From NCBI GenBank assembly GCA_018645325.1, contig JABGOU010000022.1, positions 1 through 56,391 on the forward strand: 56,391 nt of DNA. The letters run 5' to 3'. Under the pieces are notes generated by a model, which searched no databases, was not told where the DNA came from, and saw nothing but the letters and a program-made list of their open reading frames with translations. Positions 11,126 to 20,882 of the stretch are shown piece after piece. The DNA comes from Desulfobacula sp. (GTDB lineage: Bacteria; Desulfobacterota; Desulfobacteria; Desulfobacterales; Desulfobacteraceae). A program made the translations under genes and the position numbers. How positions within the stretch are numbered: the first letter of the stretch is position 1; the number at the start of each line of letters is the position of its first letter.

Positions 11126-12232
11126 TTAATTCGATGAAAAATTACGCATACTGATATTTAGAAGAATTCCAAAGCCGACCATATTGGTAATAACTGAAGA
11201 ACCTCCATAGGATACAAGAGGTAATGGAACCCCAACAACGGGCATGAGTCCCATTACCATCCCAATGTTAATAAATATCTGCCAGAAAATCATGGTTGTG
11301 ATACCAAATGCAAGAATAGAACCAAACATATTACGGCAATTATAGGCAATATTTAATCCCCAAAATAAAAAAATTAAATACAGAAATAAAAGAGCGCTGC
11401 ACCCCATAATACCCCATTCTTCAGCAAGGACTGATAAAATGAAATCCGTATGATGTTCCGGTAAAAAAGATAGTGCATTCTGGGTTCCTTTTAAAAAACC
11501 CTTACCCGTCAACATCCCTGATCCAATGGCAATTTTTGACTGGATAATATGATACCCTGCCCCAAGGGGATCCCGATCAGGATTTAAAAAGGTCAATATT
11601 CTTGATTTTTGATAAGGCTTTAATCCATACCAGAGCAGAGGAGCAGCAGCAATACAGATACCTGATACTGTATACAATACTTTTCGCTCCACCTTGACGA
11701 AAAGGGTAATTGAGCCTGCAATTAAAAGTAAGAGCAAGCCAGTTCCTAGATCCGGCTGATTTACTATTAAAACGAATGGGATTACACATAATACTGCCGG
11801 CTTGATTAATTTTCTAAAATTTAACCCCGCCTGGGAAATCGAAGTTGAATAAACAGATGCAAGACTGATAATCAAAGCAATTTTCATCAATTCAGAGGGC
11901 TGAATCCTGACAAATCCGATAAGAAGCCATCTCCTGGACCCGCCTCCAATCTTTCCAAAGAGAATAACACTGATTAAAAGCGCTATGCAGAGTGCATAAA
12001 TAAATAAATTTATTTTGTCCAGATCTCTATAATCTATCATGAGTATTATCATCATGACTACAAATCCGGTACACATCCAGATCATTTGTTTTTTAAAAAG
12101 GATGTGGACCACACCTGAATCATTTCCGGCCGTGAGGGCGCTGTATAAAATGCCAAGACCGACCATGCCTATTAAAATGGTCAAAGCCATAAGGCCCCAG
12201 TCAAAATACTTTATTAAACGCCTGTCAAACAT
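11126..12232 (-). CDS. rodA: RodA, SEDS peptidoglycan glycosyltransferase
   Basis: Polymerises glycan strands of the lateral wall as part of the elongasome, together with PBP2. 368 residues with about ten membrane helices. The catalytic-Asp segment FLPEHHTDFILSVLAEEWG and the C-terminal PLPLVSYGGSS are both present. It starts three bases after the mrdA stop and ends the mreBCD-mrdA-rodA operon. Confidence 0.97.
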   Translation of the reverse strand: MFDRRLIKYFDWGLMALTILIGMVGLGILYSALTAGNDSGVVHILFKKQMIWMCTGFVVMMIILMIDYRDLDKINLFIYALCIALLISVILFGKIGGGSRRWLLIGFVRIQPSELMKIALIISLASVYSTSISQAGLNFRKLIKPAVLCVIPFVLIVNQPDLGTGLLLLLIAGSITLFVKVERKVLYTVSGICIAAAPLLWYGLKPYQKSRILTFLNPDRDPLGAGYHIIQSKIAIGSGMLTGKGFLKGTQNALSFLPEHHTDFILSVLAEEWGIMGCSALLFLYLIFLFWGLNIAYNCRNMFGSILAFGITTMIFWQIFINIGMVMGLMPVVGVPLPLVSYGGSSVITNMVGFGILLNISMRNFSSN

Positions 12233-12235
12233 GGT

Positions 12236-14080
12236 CTACTCCGGTAATGTTTTTTTACTTAAAGATCCCTTAATATATTCTTCTATCAAAGCGCCTGCTA
12301 TGGGAGCTGCCCCACTTGATCCATGCTCTCCGTGTTCAACCAGCACTGCTATTGCGATGACAGGATTATCTGCAGGAGCGTAACAGACGAACCAGGCATG
12401 ATCCCGCAAAGAATACTTCATTTCTTCGGTTTTTCTTTTATCATTTTTTTTAATACTATAAACTTGAGCAGTACCTGTTTTACCAGCTATTTCAATATTT
12501 TCCAGTCTAATTTTTTTTGCAGTACCCCGCTGACCTTGAACAGCTTTAAGAAGTCCTTTTCTTACTATTTTTAATGTCTCTTTGCTGGCCGGCAGACCAC
12601 CTGTAATTTCAGGTTCAATCTTTTTTACCAAAACTCCATAACCGTCTTTAATTGTTCGAACAATTCTGGGCCTGAACAATGTACCACCATTACCAACTGC
12701 GGCAATCAAAACGGCCATTTGGAGTGGAGTCACTAGATTATAACTCTGCCCTATTGCCACAGAAAGTGTTTCACCCCCTTGCCATTGTTCCTTATATCGT
12801 TTTTTTTTCCATATTGAAGTTGGGATAAGGCCTTTTTTTTCATTTTCAAGCGAAATTCCGGTCTTTTTGCCCAGTCCGCTCCCCATTGCATACTGTGCTA
12901 ACTTATCCACACCAACTTTAATGCCTGCCCGATAAAAAAAAACATCACATGATTGTGCAATCCCTTCTATAATATTCATATCACCGTGGCCGTGTTTATA
13001 CCAGCAACGATAGGTTCTATTACCATACTTTAAAAACCCCGGACAGTATTCAGTGTTATCTATATTTATGTGCTTTTCTTCAATTGCGGCAAAAGAGGTG
13101 ATGACCTTATAGGTGGAGGCTGGTGGATATTCTGCCTGAATAGCCTTATTGACCATTGGCTTTCCCGGATCGGACATCAACGCTTCCCATTTTTTTTGAC
13201 TTATACCACCAATAAAATCGTTTTGATCAAAACTGGGATTACTTGCCAGTACAAGGATATCTCCATTATCAGGATCAATGGCAACTACTGACCCGGCTTT
13301 ATTTTCAAGCAATTTTTCTGCTGTCTGCTGCAAATCAAGGTCCAATGTAAGATTCAAATCAAGCCCTGCGACAGGCTTAACTGTTTTTAAAACCTTGATT
13401 ATTCTGCCGCTGACATCGACTTCTACCTGCCTTCCACCCCTTTTCCCCTGCAAATAGGTTTCAAATTGTTTTTCAATACCATATCTGCCGATTGAGTCTC
13501 CTGATTTGACATTGGGATATTTACCGGTTTTCAGTTCTTTACTGTTTATTTGTCCTAGGTACCCTAAAAGGTGAGCCGCTGTTTTTTTATGAATATAATA
13601 TCTTGTGGGTTCTATATCGATATGAATACCCGGGAGATCAAATTTATGCGCTTCGACAATGGCAAGCTGATTCCTTGAGATATCATTTTTTAATAATATC
13701 GGTTTGTAAACAGTACTATTTTCTACTTGTGAAATACTGTCCATAAGCTCATCAAAAGGTATGTCAATTAATTGGGCAAGTTTTTTCAATGTTTCTTTAA
13801 CCTCACCTGCATCCTCAAGCACTATTTTGAGATTAAAGGAAGGCCTGTTATCCACCAGTAATTTCTTATTTCTGTCAAAGATTAGGCCGCGAGACGATTT
13901 AATACTTTTAAGGCGTACTGCATTTTTTTCAGACAAAAGTCTGAATTCTTCACCTTTAATAATCTGAAGATATACCAGTCTTAGAAATAAGAGTGCAAAT
14001 ACAAACAAGATACATACACTTACACCAATAAATCTTTGTTTTATCCAATCTCTTTCCTGGTTTTTACTGAATTCGGTCAA
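12236..14080 (-). CDS. mrdA: Penicillin-binding protein 2 (elongasome transpeptidase)
   Basis: Periplasmic DD-transpeptidase anchored by one N-terminal membrane helix (about residues 18-42), partner of RodA. Numbered from the TTG start, the catalytic S322-T-Y-K325 lies in PPASTYK, the SxD motif is S377-C-D379, and KTGT is in AGKTGTAQV. I chose the TTG at 14080 because GAGGA lies just upstream and it overlaps mreD by only 17 bases. An in-frame ATG at 14155 would overlap mreD by 92 bases and add 25 residues with no family support. Confidence 0.93.
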   Translation of the reverse strand: MTEFSKNQERDWIKQRFIGVSVCILFVFALLFLRLVYLQIIKGEEFRLLSEKNAVRLKSIKSSRGLIFDRNKKLLVDNRPSFNLKIVLEDAGEVKETLKKLAQLIDIPFDELMDSISQVENSTVYKPILLKNDISRNQLAIVEAHKFDLPGIHIDIEPTRYYIHKKTAAHLLGYLGQINSKELKTGKYPNVKSGDSIGRYGIEKQFETYLQGKRGGRQVEVDVSGRIIKVLKTVKPVAGLDLNLTLDLDLQQTAEKLLENKAGSVVAIDPDNGDILVLASNPSFDQNDFIGGISQKKWEALMSDPGKPMVNKAIQAEYPPASTYKVITSFAAIEEKHINIDNTEYCPGFLKYGNRTYRCWYKHGHGDMNIIEGIAQSCDVFFYRAGIKVGVDKLAQYAMGSGLGKKTGISLENEKKGLIPTSIWKKKRYKEQWQGGETLSVAIGQSYNLVTPLQMAVLIAAVGNGGTLFRPRIVRTIKDGYGVLVKKIEPEITGGLPASKETLKIVRKGLLKAVQGQRGTAKKIRLENIEIAGKTGTAQVYSIKKNDKRKTEEMKYSLRDHAWFVCYAPADNPVIAIAVLVEHGEHGSSGAAPIAGALIEEYIKGSLSKKTLPE

Positions 14081-14612
14081 CTCTATCCTCAGTATTTTTA
14101 AACATGCTGTTTTGCAAAAAATTTGTTTTAAGTATCCACCTGTGCCAGAATGCATTAATGATCCAAAGGCCCGGCGGGATAAAAACCACTCCCCAAAACA
14201 CCTGTCTTATCAAAAGGCCGAAATTAAATTCCCAGATGGAGTTGATATCCTGATGGACAAAAACTGAAAATAATAAAAATCCATGTTGGAATAATATAGC
14301 GACAATACTTATAATAAAAATAAAAATAGTGCTTCGATGAAAAAGTAATTGTTTGGCTATTTGTACAATAATAAAAATCCACACATACGAAAAAATATGA
14401 TAAAAAAACGGAACTCCTGAAATACTGTCCATAACACATCCGATAATGATGGTTACCAAAACTATTGAATAGCGGGATGAAAGAAAGCTTAAAAAAATGA
14501 TTTCAATAATCAGTAAATCAAAACACTGATCAAACAAAGAAAATAAAGGGAGGATAATCGTTTGGATAACAATTAAAAATAAAGTGAGAACGATGAAAAA
14601 AACTGCATTCAT
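14064..14612 (-). CDS. mreD: Rod shape-determining protein MreD
   Basis: Small integral membrane protein of the elongasome. 182 residues, highly hydrophobic, about five membrane helices. Sequence conservation in this family is low; the position between mreC and mrdA is what settles the name. Confidence 0.87.
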   Translation of the reverse strand: MNAVFFIVLTLFLIVIQTIILPLFSLFDQCFDLLIIEIIFLSFLSSRYSIVLVTIIIGCVMDSISGVPFFYHIFSYVWIFIIVQIAKQLLFHRSTIFIFIISIVAILFQHGFLLFSVFVHQDINSIWEFNFGLLIRQVFWGVVFIPPGLWIINAFWHRWILKTNFLQNSMFKNTEDRVDRIQ

Positions 14613-14634
14613 TATTAGCCCTTTTTACAACAAT

Positions 14635-15447
14635 TTATCTGTTTTTTTTGAATACAAGGACTTCTTCTATTTTATTAAAATCAACGCTGGTATCCAGAAT
14701 AATATCCTGGAAAAGTTGAGAATGAATCTTTGTCACTTTTATAATTCTGCCAATTTTCATGCCTTTGGGAAACACTTGATCCAAACCTGATGAAACAACC
14801 ATTTCACCCTCTTTTACCTCTTCCTTTCTTAATGTATAGACAAAAGAACAATTGTCCTCATTGTTTCCTTTGACAATACCGCGGACACGGGAATTTTGTA
14901 CAAGTGAATCAACAGCAGAATTTCTATCCGTAATCAAAAGTACCCTGGAATAATTTTTTGCAACTTTAATAATCTGGCCTACAATTCCTTCAGGAACCAC
15001 CACAGGGCTACCTTTGACCAGGCCATCCTTTGTGCCTTTATCGATCATAATGGTTTTAAACCAAGGGGATGGGTCCCTTGCAACAATTTGTGCTGCCACA
15101 TATGTATCCGGCATTGAACTTGTAAAATTTACAAATTTCTTAAGCCTTGTGTTTTCTCGTTCCAATTCCTCATAGCGGTTCTTAATTTCAACTGATTTTT
15201 CAAGTTGTTTTTTCAGTTCAACATTTTCTTTAACTGCAAGTACCGTCATAAAATAAGTATTCCAAATATTTTGAGTAAAATGTATGGTTTTAGTAACGAC
15301 CATCTGGAAAGGAGAGGTAATGGAAATAAATATTCGTTCAATACCGTTGGTTGGTAAGAATTCTCTATTGCTCATGGTCATTGCTGTAAAATTAATAGCA
15401 ATAAAGAGAGCAAGACCAACAAAAATAATCAGTTTTTGTGAAAACAT
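14635..15447 (-). CDS. mreC: Rod shape-determining protein MreC
   Basis: Bitopic membrane protein linking cytoplasmic MreB to periplasmic wall synthases. 270 residues: membrane helix (about 7-25), coiled coil (about 65-105), then the beta-rich periplasmic domain with VVVPEGIVGQI and LLITDRNSAVDSLVQ. Four bases separate it from mreB. Confidence 0.95.
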   Translation of the reverse strand: MFSQKLIIFVGLALFIAINFTAMTMSNREFLPTNGIERIFISITSPFQMVVTKTIHFTQNIWNTYFMTVLAVKENVELKKQLEKSVEIKNRYEELERENTRLKKFVNFTSSMPDTYVAAQIVARDPSPWFKTIMIDKGTKDGLVKGSPVVVPEGIVGQIIKVAKNYSRVLLITDRNSAVDSLVQNSRVRGIVKGNNEDNCSFVYTLRKEEVKEGEMVVSSGLDQVFPKGMKIGRIIKVTKIHSQLFQDIILDTSVDFNKIEEVLVFKKNR

Positions 15448-15451
15448 TAAA

Positions 15452-16549
<1,098 letters not shown>

Positions 16550-16621
16550 TTATCAAACATTATCTGCTAACAAAATTAAGATTTTTTTACAAGTCCAAAA
16601 GATCTTAAATACAGTAATAAT

Positions 16622-17704
16622 TTATATTAATTCAGTAAATATCAAATCATGTATTTGCGGACGGAATTTTTTTAGCCCCTCATTTAATCTTAAAGGATGA
16701 ACTCTGTTGGTTAAAAAAATTATTATTATTCCTGTTTCAGGATCAACCCAAAAAGAAGTCCCGGTAAATCCGAGATGGCCTATGGATGACTTTGAAAAAT
16801 ATTTACCTGAAGAAGAATTCAGTTTTGAAGGAGTGTCAAATCCTGCAACCATTTCATGCTGTTTTTTTCTTGATACAAAATTTATTATAATATCGGACCT
16901 CAAAACCCTGGCGGGTTTATTCTGCAACGCATTCAATATTTCATTGCATAATTTATGGATTGAGGCCGCATTTCCAAAAAGCCCTGCATGCCCTTCAATT
17001 CCTCCGACAGCCCAGGCATTGTCATCATCAACTTCCCCTGCAAGCACTTTTTTTCTCCAGGGACATCGCTGGGTAGACACAATTTTTTTTTGATATTGTA
17101 TAAGTTTTTTACCCTTTGGGTCTGTTTCTAAAAAAAACAAACCATCAATCTCAAGTGGAGCATATATTTGTTTTGAAACGAATTGATCCAGTCTTTGACT
17201 GGTGATTTCTTCGATAACCCATGACAGGATCATAAAGCCCAGATCACTGTAGACCTGGTGCTCGCCAATTTTATTTTCCAATACCTCGCAGGCCAAAAGA
17301 TGTCTTAGAAATTGTCTGGGATTTTCTTTTGCCTTGATAATTTTTTTAAAATATTCACGGTGAGCCGGTAGTCCGGAAGTATGCCTGAGAAGCATGTCAA
17401 TGGTAATGTCTGCTTTTAAAGAAGTTTTAAATTCATATAGAATTGATCCGATTTTCTGATCCAAAAAAATCTGATCTCTCTCAATGAGTTTGGATATGGC
17501 AAGCGTTGTTGCAAGAGGTTTAGTCAAAGAAGCAAGATCAAAAATACTGTCTTTCCTCATTTTTCTTTTTTCAAAAATATCTGCTTGGCCATAGGATTCA
17601 TGAAATAATATTTTCCGATTTTTTGCGCATAATAGAACTGCTCCGGGAAAAAAGCCTTGTGAGATTGCATTTCTTACTTCCCTTGCAATTCTGTCTTTGC
17701 CCAT
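16622..17704 (-). CDS. Serine hydrolase of the beta-lactamase / class C PBP family
   Basis: Penicillin-binding fold hydrolase, 360 residues. Catalytic S59-L-T-K62 in DLASLTKP, second motif Y152-S-D154 (usual YxN), and a late HLGFTGTSFWVDP segment in place of KTG. No signal peptide or membrane helix is visible, so it may act in the cytoplasm. It ends directly upstream of mreB and follows the LD-carboxypeptidase by six bases, suggesting a role in murein turnover or muropeptide recycling (inference). Not a resistance beta-lactamase on present evidence. Confidence 0.85.
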   Translation of the reverse strand: MGKDRIAREVRNAISQGFFPGAVLLCAKNRKILFHESYGQADIFEKRKMRKDSIFDLASLTKPLATTLAISKLIERDQIFLDQKIGSILYEFKTSLKADITIDMLLRHTSGLPAHREYFKKIIKAKENPRQFLRHLLACEVLENKIGEHQVYSDLGFMILSWVIEEITSQRLDQFVSKQIYAPLEIDGLFFLETDPKGKKLIQYQKKIVSTQRCPWRKKVLAGEVDDDNAWAVGGIEGHAGLFGNAASIHKLCNEILNALQNKPARVLRSDIIINFVSRKKQHEMVAGFDTPSKLNSSSGKYFSKSSIGHLGFTGTSFWVDPETGIIIIFLTNRVHPLRLNEGLKKFRPQIHDLIFTELI

Positions 17705-17710
17705 ATAAAT

Positions 17711-18589
17711 TTAGCTCCAGTAAATTCTTGCAGGCTTTGTATCCATCTTAATACGGGCTCCCATGTTTAAAGACAGATTCACCTTACCATGGCCGGAATC
17801 CAGCCCCGAAAGAACCGGTACATTGTATCCTTCAAATATTTCATACAATATTTCTTCTAAATACTCATAATTATCACAGTTTTCAAAAGAACCGGTAATC
17901 ACTCCTCGAATTCCATTAAACAAGCCTGCCATCTTCATTTGTGTCAGCATCCGATCAATTTTATAGGCAGGTTCTCCGATATCTTCGAAAAACAGAACAG
18001 CATCTTTAAAATCCGATTGAAACCTTGTCCCCAGAAGATGGGATATGGTTGCCATGTTCCCACCTTTTAATATACCTTTACACATACCGGGCCTGATGAT
18101 CCGTCCATTAGTTATATCTATTATATTAAGACTGCCATTCAGGGACTTATAAAAAGCATCAATAGTCTCTTTTGCAGCATGGGCAAATGAAACCACATTA
18201 GGGCCATGAATAACTGAGTTTCCGGTTTCGTCAATTATAGCCAGCAATATTGCAGTGTTGTCGGAAAATCCAATAAACGGCTTGGGATTTTGCTTGATAA
18301 TATTCCAATTTAAGTGATCCAGAATACGTAAGGCTCCAAAACCGCCCCGTGCACAAATAATTCCATCTATGGCTGGATCTTGAAAAAGATCGTTAACCAC
18401 ATTTGCCCGCACAATGTCATCACCTGCAAGATATCTTTTTTTTTTAAAAATTTCTTCAGGAACTTTAACCTTGAATCCCAATGCCTCTATAATTTGAATT
18501 CCCGAATTTAATTTTTCAGTGTCAAAGCGCGCGGATGGCGCACAGACACCTAATCTGCTCCCTGGTAATAAAGGTGTGGCTCTTTTCAT
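17711..18589 (-). CDS. ldcA: Muramoyltetrapeptide LD-carboxypeptidase
   Basis: S66-family peptidase that removes the terminal D-Ala from cytoplasmic tetrapeptide during peptidoglycan recycling. 292 residues. ARGGFGALRIL is at 80-90 and the nucleophile is S109 in IGFSDNT. The remaining triad candidates are the Glu in FFEDIGEPAYKIDRM and the His in LDSGHGKVNLSLNMGA. No signal peptide. Paired with the adjacent serine hydrolase. Confidence 0.92.
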   Translation of the reverse strand: MKRATPLLPGSRLGVCAPSARFDTEKLNSGIQIIEALGFKVKVPEEIFKKKRYLAGDDIVRANVVNDLFQDPAIDGIICARGGFGALRILDHLNWNIIKQNPKPFIGFSDNTAILLAIIDETGNSVIHGPNVVSFAHAAKETIDAFYKSLNGSLNIIDITNGRIIRPGMCKGILKGGNMATISHLLGTRFQSDFKDAVLFFEDIGEPAYKIDRMLTQMKMAGLFNGIRGVITGSFENCDNYEYLEEILYEIFEGYNVPVLSGLDSGHGKVNLSLNMGARIKMDTKPARIYWS

Positions 18590-18612
18590 ACTTTTGCAGC
18601 TTTTATATAAAA

Positions 18613-20025
18613 TTAAGGCTTTATTCTTATAGAAGGATAAAGTCCTTTACGCTCTCCAGTTCTATAAGGTTGAATCGTATTAAAGGATATATTTTGATCA
18701 TCTTGAGCATGGCCTCTTTTTTCACCATTGTTAAACAAGGCGCCATTTGCTAATAAGATCTGGCTAATCCGTTTCCTGAAAGCATCAATAAAAACTGAGC
18801 CATTACCCGTGAAAACCATTTTCCCCATTCTCAGGGTATCCCTTATTTCAGCAAGGTCATCAAGCAAAATGGTTTGATTCCTTACATCTTCTTCAGATCC
18901 GATAAAACCCCATACCAGGTGTTCATCTGGTATTTCTATAGGAACTGCCGGATCTATGATGGTGTGCGGCATAATAATACATCCTTCACCAATTTTGATT
19001 CTTGCATTGAATTTTCCATTTAAAAACGAATTAAACCCGACAAAAGTTTCAAGTCCGATATCTGCATGTATTATTTTCCCACCATGGGCTGTTATGCACA
19101 AACCCGAAAGATTTGAATGGATAATATAGGTGTTTTCCTGGGCATTGGATCCGTCTCCCATTATGGCGTTGTCCAGAAAGGCCCTTTGAGATACAAGAAC
19201 ATTTTTGCCAATGCGTGTTTTCCCCAGAATCACGGCATATCTGTTGACGGCCGAACTTGATGGAGCATCTATCGGTGTCAGATTCACCACATCAAATAAT
19301 TTTTCATAATCCTGTTCGCGTTCCTTGACAAAATCATAAATAATCCCCCGGGGCTGATAAGAATCGTTCACGCCAACAAAATTATCCAGGATTTCATTTT
19401 TGAACTTATATTTAAATTCAAAATTCTGACTGCGCACCCAAACTGTTCCAGGATCAATTTTTCTATGAAAAAGCTCGCCTGCCTGAACATATGAAAATTC
19501 ACCGACAATACAGGAATGAAGGTTCATAAGATCCACGGATGCAAAAGGACCTAAAAAACATCCTTCAAGAGTTGTTCCATGAATATTAGCATAATGAGCT
19601 GAGATTGTATTGTGGATACCAAATTGTTCAGGACTCTCAAGATTGTGGGAGTTGCTGTGGACAAGCGTTTTATAAAGAAGACTGTCCCTGATCGTGATCA
19701 TTTCATCTTCAACAAGAGGAATATCTTTTTTATACCGGATCGTATCACCCTTTCTTTTTAATTCATCACCTCTCACATCACTTTTATAAATGGCTGATCT
19801 TCCCACGTAACATTTACCAAGGAAATAACTACCGGCAATATTGGAGTTCTTAAAATGAAAATAAATGGGATGTTTAGATGTAATCCCATAAAATGCATAA
19901 AAATCCAGCATTTTATCATATTCAAGAGAATTGTTTACAAAATTTTCCGTATTAAAATCAAATTCTTCTAAATTAACATTAACACGCCTGATAATTCTAT
20001 CATTCAATTGCTTGAGCTGATCCAT
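18613..20025 (-). CDS. Left-handed beta-helix protein of unknown function
   Basis: 470 residues, soluble, no signal peptide. Two regions (about 130-200 and 255-350) have the hexapeptide pattern of left-handed beta helices, for example VILGKTRIGKNVLVSQ and ARIKIGEGCIIMPHTIIDP. This fold is found in acyltransferases, nucleotidyltransferases and gamma carbonic anhydrases. I see no N-terminal sugar-nucleotide domain, so the substrate cannot be named. It starts a possible minus-strand unit with ldcA, 23 bases away. Confidence 0.7.
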   Translation of the reverse strand: MDQLKQLNDRIIRRVNVNLEEFDFNTENFVNNSLEYDKMLDFYAFYGITSKHPIYFHFKNSNIAGSYFLGKCYVGRSAIYKSDVRGDELKRKGDTIRYKKDIPLVEDEMITIRDSLLYKTLVHSNSHNLESPEQFGIHNTISAHYANIHGTTLEGCFLGPFASVDLMNLHSCIVGEFSYVQAGELFHRKIDPGTVWVRSQNFEFKYKFKNEILDNFVGVNDSYQPRGIIYDFVKEREQDYEKLFDVVNLTPIDAPSSSAVNRYAVILGKTRIGKNVLVSQRAFLDNAIMGDGSNAQENTYIIHSNLSGLCITAHGGKIIHADIGLETFVGFNSFLNGKFNARIKIGEGCIIMPHTIIDPAVPIEIPDEHLVWGFIGSEEDVRNQTILLDDLAEIRDTLRMGKMVFTGNGSVFIDAFRKRISQILLANGALFNNGEKRGHAQDDQNISFNTIQPYRTGERKGLYPSIRIKP

Positions 20026-20196
20026 AGTTAAAATCCCTTTATATAAAAAAGCTGTCTCTTAATATCATTAAAAATGGTTAAATAGATAAAAACCCATACC
20101 ATACAAATAGTTAAGAAACAAGAACAGATACCTTTGAGTATAATATCTGAAAATTTTTTTTAATTAAAACTTCTTTTTTATCTTTTGGAATGATCC

Positions 20197-20523
20197 TTAT
20201 TCCGGCAGATATTCTTCCCTTAAGGGAGAAAACACTTCAATTATAACTGAATCTTCTATGATTTCCGCCCTGTGCTCAATATCGCCTTTAATGGACCAGG
20301 TGTCTCCCGGCTCTGCTATAAAGCCTTCTCCTTCAATAAATAATTTGATTTTTCCGGAAACAATAAAACCTGTCTGTTCATGGTGGTGGGAGTGACTGGG
20401 CAACTCTTTTCCCTTTTGCAGATGAAACCGTATCAATGAGCTTTTTTCTCCATATACAAGAGTTTTTAATTCTACTCCCTCAAAAGGATTTAAAAAACCT
20501 TGTGGGTCATATTTTGCAAACAT
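20197..20523 (-). CDS. Small cupin-fold protein
   Basis: 108-residue single-domain cupin. Metal-binding motif 1 is HSHHHEQTGFIVSG and motif 2 is PGDTWSIKGDIEHRAE. Such proteins act as small metalloenzymes or ligand sensors, and nothing here identifies the substrate. A strong ribosome binding site (AAAGGAGGAG) precedes the ATG. It stands alone, 171 bp from the beta-helix gene. Confidence 0.85.
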   Translation of the reverse strand: MFAKYDPQGFLNPFEGVELKTLVYGEKSSLIRFHLQKGKELPSHSHHHEQTGFIVSGKIKLFIEGEGFIAEPGDTWSIKGDIEHRAEIIEDSVIIEVFSPLREEYLPE

Positions 20524-20713
20524 TTTCTCCTCCTTTACGTGTATTGTATTTTAACCTCTTCATTATTTTGACAAATACTACAAAAATTGCAATACTGATT
20601 TGTTAAAACAGCTTTAAACTTTTAGACAATGAAAAGCAAGAAGAGCAAGGAAAAAATCAAAAGTAAGCTTGTCTTCCTTCATGGTCTTAATGGTAATTTT
20701 TTATTAAAATATT

Positions 20714-20848
20714 GTAATTGTTCAGCCCGTTAAAAAAAGTTATCCCAAAAGCCCTGTCTGATGGATATTTGCAGGAGGTTAAGCGAATAGTCTCGAAACA
20801 AATATCCATCAGACAGGGCGGTTTCAAGCGTAAGAGCTGAATAATTAC
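20714..20848 (+). mobile_element. Miniature inverted-repeat element, copy A
   Basis: 135 bp. Termini GTAATTGTTCAGC (20714-20726) and GCTGAATAATTAC (20836-20848) are inverted repeats with one mismatch. It is flanked by a perfect 8-bp direct repeat AAAATATT (20706-20713 and 20849-20856). The interior is a perfect 21-bp hairpin (20751-20771 with 20799-20819) around a 27-base loop containing AGGAGG. It lies between the divergent cupin and U32 genes, ending 34 bases before the U32 start. The rest of the 359-bp gap holds the cupin promoter region and no gene. Confidence 0.88.
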
Positions 20849-20882
20849 AAAATATTAAACCTTAATAAAGGTATAAATAAAC

